Positions 59,199-64,000 of a stretch of 64,000 nucleotides of DNA are shown here, one piece after another. The position numbers and the translations under genes are program-made. Location of the stretch: the NCBI RefSeq assembly GCF_000003815.2, contig NC_049979.1, positions 10,634,471 through 10,698,470 of the forward strand, read 5' to 3'. The notes below the pieces were generated by a model, which saw nothing but the letters and a program-made list of their open reading frames with translations, had not been told where the DNA came from and did not search any database. Position 1 is the stretch's first letter. Each line of letters starts with the position of its first letter. The DNA comes from Branchiostoma floridae (taxonomy: Eukaryota > Chordata > Leptocardii > Amphioxiformes > Branchiostomatidae).

Positions 59199-61979
59199 AT
59201 GAAGACTCTCCTACTTTTCTCCGCCGTCTGCCTGGCTGTAGCGCACAGCCAAATCCTGGAGCCATGCTGTAAGTAGGACACTTAGTTTGCACTGAGTCGT
59301 ACAGTGAAAAGTTTTAAGAATTTAGCTTGGTGTTTGTCATAGAGGTGCATAGGGGTTAGCGGGTACCAATGTCGTTATCTTTTTTGCTTACTCATGGTAA
59401 CGATACGATAAGCATTTACAGGTACCGTTAGACGGTTATTTTTGTGGATTTGTCAGAATTGCGCCTATCATTATATTGTTACAGATTTGGTGTGGACGAA
59501 TTTCCGTAACACACAATGTTTTACCATGCACAGCGCCACCGCCACTATGGGAGGCCAGGGTGTCCAGGGTGAGTCAGCTATTTCAGAGATACCATTTATC
59601 TACCAGCTGTTAACACGTGGCTCTATTTCTATACATATTCCATTGTCTCAAAGTATCAAAGGTTGCTTTAGAGTTAGACAATAATTGGCTAAAAATTGAT
59701 GAATCAACAGCAGAGGTATAGCGAAAGGGTTCGACCGAGTATCTTCCATGCGATTTAATAGATTCCGGAAAATGTTACATGATAATATTCTAGATGCAGT
59801 CTGGTATTTTTGTTATTGGTACTGAACATTGTTGGTGCAACAGTCTTTATATGGCTACTAGAGCCCGTGGCCATTGATACAATGGTACCATTTATTAAAG
59901 TAATCGACCTTCGGCACGGACGACAAACAAAGCTGTTCTGCTCTGTCACAAAGCCAGGGGGCGAGGCCCATGCAGCACAAACGCTTAGCCGCCCATAAAT
60001 ACTGTTTTCACAAGACTAACAACACAAGACTGAATAATACTCGTTTTTTCACTACCTTCATTTTGAATAAGATAATCGTCGTTGTTAACGACCAATGACA
60101 TCAAAGACACAAAAACTTTAATGTCAGCGAGGTATTCTTGGATAAGTAAAAGTGTTGACCATGGCAATATAACGTTAGAGAAAATGTAAAAATCAAGGTG
60201 TTTGAGAGAGATTTTCATTTAACTAACGTTAACACTCTGGATTTAGAAAAATCACAAAACAAGATATGCTTTGTAATTTTGAAAGATACACATTTCCTAC
60301 ACGAAGATTACACTGAAAGACAGAATGCATGTACAGAGAAAATATATCCTTTACAAATCGACGTAAACTATTCCGTAGATTGACCCAACGAAGCGCTTCT
60401 CCGAGCGAGCGAAGCTGTCCTATGACGGCGCCAACCGCCGTGTCCGCAGGATCGAGGAAGTCAACCTCCTTGAGGACAAGGAGTTCTTTGATGTGCTGTA
60501 CCTCCACAACACCGAGCCTGTGAGTATTAACGTTAAAATAAAACGAAGATTCTAAAGAAATGGGGATGAAATCGTTGTTTCTGGTCACACAAGTTAGATA
60601 CTTTAGGTAGGATATATTCTCAAATCCCCATCCCATGTCAGCAAAACTGTGGCACAAAATCATAGCTAGTATACGTAAGGTACATTTTAGCGGAAGGACT
60701 AATAGACCTAATAGCGTTCACATTCCAATGATGATGGTTATCAGACGTTCACATTTCTTCGTCTTGGTTCTCCCGTCGTCAATACGGATGAGCGTCTCTT
60801 CTTTCACGCTCTTTCAAATGTGTGTAAAGTCCAGGTGTTGAGAATCTACTTAATCTTTCCATCATCAGGGCACCGAGTACCGCCTTAACTTGAAGTCCAA
60901 GGAGTGTGAGAAGAGGGAGCTTTCCGAACCCTGGCGTCCCTTCGAAGTCCCGTCCAACTCCACCTACCTGGGCGAGAGTTACATCGGAACCGGCGCGGTA
61001 CCAGGGGCAGGCGTGCTGACGGAGCTTTGGGAACGTACATTTGAGACCGGAGGTTAGAGTTTATGAACGCACTTCTACAAATATGTCTATCTCCTATCAA
61101 TTATGTTATCATGCAAAACAAGGTCTAGGGAATACGATGAAAAACAAAAATGAGGAGTGTGCAAATTACACCATACCTAATCTGACATGTTCGCTGTTTC
61201 CGCAATCTAGACAAGTACTTCGGCGTCTACACTGTGGAGGGCTGCATTCCTATCCAAGAGGAATTCTACAGCAACCGCACTGGCCTTGTCTCTACATTGT
61301 AAGTAGTGAACATTTCGAAGGAAATGGACCATAATCTAAGCTAAAATGAGCACATATTGCAAATAGAGATCTTTATCTGCACTACATAGTCTGCATTAGA
61401 TTACCGTGTTACTGTATTGGGAGCAGTTTCTTCTCTTAGTTAGCTGCAGTGTGCGTAAGTGAGGAGATGAGATCCCCATTGTTCTAGGGGTTGTTTATAT
61501 ATTAAGAAAGAATGGGAAATTTTGGTGTATAACCTTTCAGTCTACTACACAGAGCCTCGTCCGCGGCCTACACAACATATTTCGGGGAGACTCTGCTAGA
61601 CCGGGTTGGGGTTTCTACTTCCGTGGGCGTCACCTATAGCCAACTGTCAGACAATCTGAGAAGCGGCTCTACCTAAAGAAAACATTGAGGAAATTCTCTG
61701 GCTGAAACCTGATTAGTGGCCACGCCCAAAAAATAGAAACCTCAGCCCGGTTTACAAGAGCCTTCCATGGTATATTGTAAAGGCCGCGTGCGAGGCTCTT
61801 GATAGGAGAACGAATACACCACTCTCTGGAAAAAGAAATGCTTAATGTTGAGTATAAATATATACCATCAAATGCGATGCGATTGCTAAAATGATCACAT
61901 GGCTTTTTCCAGCTTCTTTGACGTGACAGGTGGCATCTCCGACCCTAACATCTTCATCCCACCGAGGGAGTGCATGTAA
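59199..61979 (+). CDS. Ependymin-related protein 5
   Basis: Exons: 59199-59268, 59534-59568, 60379-60519, 60869-61052, 61211-61298, 61913-61979; 194 residues, all GT-AG, same phases as its neighbours. Signal peptide MKTLLLFSAVCLAVAHS followed by Gln-Ile-Leu-Glu-Pro-Cys. Four family cysteines; sequons at SNSTYL and YSNRTG. Landmarks PPPLWEARVSR, RRVRRIEEVNLLEDKEFFDVLYLHNTEP (as in copy 2), YLGESYIGTGAVPGAGV, DVTGGISDPNIFIPPREC. Intron 5 contains a hairpin MITE. An ATTAAA signal lies at 62279-62284. Confidence 0.93.
61551..61799. mobile_element. Hairpin MITE in ependymin 5 intron 5
   Basis: AGAGCCTCGTCCGCGGCCT at the left is matched by the inverse of AGGCCGCGTGCGAGGCTCT at the right (17 of 19). 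Inner segments also pair (CCGGGTTGGGGTTTCTA with TAGAAACCTCAGCCCGG), so the 249 bp element could fold into a long imperfect hairpin. It is GC-rich compared with the surrounding intron. Confidence 0.75.
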
Positions 61980-63568
61980 CTGCAGGCAGCCCTGCTCAAA
62001 TGTAGTTACTGCACAAACATCACTAGAGGATAGATGAGACCTGCATGTTTATTGAGCGTGTTTATTCATTCGGCGTCATGTTATCTTGTTTACGTTTTAT
62101 ATTGCATTTAAGTTACATATTTCTGAGCCTAATAAGTCTTTATCCTGTCACCAGGATAACACGTAGGAAACTACTTTATGCGACATATGGTATACACGTT
62201 TGTTTTGCAACATCGTCTTTGTCATTGTCTACTTTATTGCTTGTCTCTCTGACCTTGTATGGAAATGGTTGTCAATGAATTAAAACTTTTTTTATGACAT
62301 AACGACATTATGATATTGTTTTCACTGGTAGTTTAGAAACAGATTTGATAATGCCGTGCTGTCTTTTATCACACATGATTTTTAAAAATATGTATGTTCC
62401 TCTTATGTATTAATTATTTCAGAGGCATCTCATGATAGTCAGCATGGTGACCATATGTCAATCAGAGAAAAGCATCGTCCGGCAACACAAAAGCACAATG
62501 ACCCGACTAGGATGTCCCTTTATTTTGATGGCCATCCCTGTAAAGTATATCTACATCGATAATCGTTAAGTAAATAAAGTCCAAGTGGACAAACAGACCC
62601 TCGGTTGACCACTACTCCCAGTTCAATCACGGCGAATAGACATTGTCTATGATGGTATTCATATTCATTTATTCATCTATTTATTTATGGTATTCACATA
62701 CTCTTTAGATAAGAGTCTCTAGAACAAATAAAGGTTCACATTCCTCTACATTAGGTACAAATTATGTGCCAAACACCAGGACACACGCGCCCACGTGATT
62801 GAACTGTAAACGTGTCAGCACCAAAGGTGCATCCGCGGGCGATGTCCTTGGTGCTGAAATGGGGGTCTGTCACTGTCAGTCCGCCGTTCGGCGTGAGGCC
62901 GTCTCGAGGAGTGTGTCCGCTGGGGCGCGCGAACTCAAGGAGGAGAGTGGGATGTGTCTTGGGGTGGTTTAGCAGCCTGGGCTTGCTCCGATGTAAGGGT
63001 GAAGATTGTAAACGGCCGATAAATGTGCCGAGGAGGCCGGGTCCAAAGAAACGCCCCCAGTAGTACTAACCCACTGCGAAGTGCGGTCAAAGTTGGGAGG
63101 CCGCTACGGTAACAGGTTTACATGAGGTGAACCACCATTGCCCTCATTTGGAGTTAAAGAAACCAACACAAATATTAAGAAGACAAGGGGTGATCCTGTG
63201 CGCTTGACTGAAAAAGGCGAGAAGTGCCGAGGACGCATGTCACTACCAACCGGTTACGCTTCGCCTCATTCAAACGGACGCTTGACGTTTACCTTATTGT
63301 TTGCGTATCGGGTGTTTACCTGATTTTGATTGACGGTGATTTAAATAAACGCGCATGGACGTCGCCCTTAACCTGCCATACACCTCGGCATCCAGCATGG
63401 CGTGATTGAACAATATTTGTCTCACAGTCTTGGTAGTCCCAAGTACCCAAGTACAAAGTTCGGACCCCTCGTGACTTGTCCTCTGACTTGAGCGAGTGTG
63501 CGCACGGTACCGCCCACTAGTCTCTCCTGAGCCTCTGTTCGACTAGACGTGTAAAATCGAGCTCTGAA
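61980..63568. other. Intergenic between ependymin copies 5 and 6
   Basis: Contains the poly(A) signal of copy 5 and an unusual GC- and CpG-rich segment at about 62,780-63,070 with open frames on both strands (see the separate entry). The conserved promoter block of copies 2-5 is not recognisable ahead of copy 6. Confidence 0.5.
62751..63065 (-). other. Unrecognised 104-codon open frame in a GC-rich segment
   Basis: From 63065 down to a stop at 62751 the minus strand is open in a frame reading like real protein (YYWGRFFGPGLLGTFIGRL..., FARPSGHTPRDGL, DPHFSTKDIARGCTFGADTF) with no ATG. The opposite strand is also open (62812-63063). Sharp rise in GC against AT-rich neighbours. It could be an exon of an overlapping gene, part of a mobile element or a CpG-rich non-coding feature. 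I do not recognise it. Confidence 0.3.
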
Positions 63569-64000
63569 ATGAAGGCCTTGCTTCTACTTCTCCTGGCCGC
63601 AGCTGCCTATGGGCAGGTACCGGAACCATGCAGTAAGTCCGTACATGCTTTCTACAGCAGATATCTATCTTATTTGTTGTCCGGTTTTGAGATGTAAATT
63701 TTCATATGGTGTAAACTCGATGTTCATGGGCTCATGGGTACCCCTTAAATGAGTGTCGCAGACGGAAACGTGCTACAAAGCCTCATCCATATTGGACTTC
63801 ATATGCTGTTGTCCCTTTTCAAACCTCAGGGACGCCGAGTGTCTTTGAGTCGAACATTGGAGTGGTAAGTGAAATCGAATTTACAACGTAAAAGTAGGAT
63901 TTCAAACATGTTAACTCAAGAGTATCGCATAACGATCAGATCGCATGCACCAGAGCTCGCCTCTTGCCTTGTACAAGTCAGCTGACTATAGGTCATCGGG
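63569..64000 (+). CDS. Ependymin-related protein 6 (5' end only)
   Basis: Exons 63569-63632 and 63830-63864 are visible, both with canonical donors; the gene runs off the right edge. Exon 1 encodes MKALLLLLLAAAAYG then Gln-Val-Pro-Glu-Pro-Cys and ends in phase 1; exon 2 is 35 bp as in every other copy, but encodes TPSVFESNIGV in place of PPSLWEARVSR. The family call rests on exon sizes, phases, the EPC motif and the position in the array, so it is less certain than for copies 1-5. Confidence 0.7.

Noticed and set aside
1-64000. CRISPR arrays, bacterial operons, rRNA or tRNA genes
   Set aside because: The window is intron-rich animal DNA; the only tRNA-like signals are SINE heads, and no regularly spaced repeat array is present.

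Overview
This is eukaryotic genomic DNA, almost certainly from a cephalochordate (lancelet, Branchiostoma-like). The reasons are chordate/deuterostome gene families with many short, GT-AG-bounded, phase-consistent exons, a tandem array of ependymin-related (MERP-type) secreted proteins, high repeat and MITE content, and tRNA-derived SINE pieces. The species assignment is inference from gene content; no marker gene settles it.

Layout: (1) 1-6.3 kb: no confident gene; repeats plus one unrecognised minus-strand open exon near 5.3-5.7 kb. (2) 6.3-27.8 kb, minus: sixteen exons of a receptor tyrosine kinase with a signal peptide, a cysteine-rich N-terminus, three FN3-like domains, one membrane span and the N-lobe of a kinase. 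Splice phases agree at all 15 junctions and give 643 residues, ending at the hinge/alphaD region; the catalytic C-lobe is not in the window. (3) 29.9-34.3 kb, minus: a complete nine-exon (S)-2-hydroxyacid (glycolate) oxidase of 380 residues with catalytic residues and a C-terminal SKL peroxisomal signal. (4) 35.5-64.0 kb: a plus-strand ependymin-related cluster (five complete genes and one running off the right edge), all with six coding exons of conserved phase where complete. Between copy 1 and copy 2 lie four small heat-shock protein genes as two head-to-head pairs (A/B at 39.4-42.1 kb and C/D at 44.8-47.6 kb). Each pair shares a ~0.6 kb divergent promoter with mirror-image three-unit heat-shock elements, a longer central GAA/TTC array and opposing CCAAT boxes.

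How the region formed: an inverted duplication seems to have made a divergent sHSP pair, which was then copied with its flanks as a ~5.4 kb tandem unit. Ependymin copies 2-5 arose by separate tandem duplications that carried along a ~110-120 bp promoter block containing an inverted CCAAT box and a GGTCA half-site. The introns then took up MITEs. Copy 3 appears to have switched to a GC-AG first intron. The sHSPs should be heat-inducible cytosolic chaperones, the oxidase a peroxisomal flavoenzyme, the ependymin-like proteins secreted or lysosomal glycoproteins, and the kinase a cell-surface receptor with an anosmin-like ectodomain.

All exon coordinates were worked out by hand from splice signals, reading phase and protein similarity; UTR boundaries are not resolved. 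Gene spans below cover start codon to stop codon (or last visible exon), introns included.
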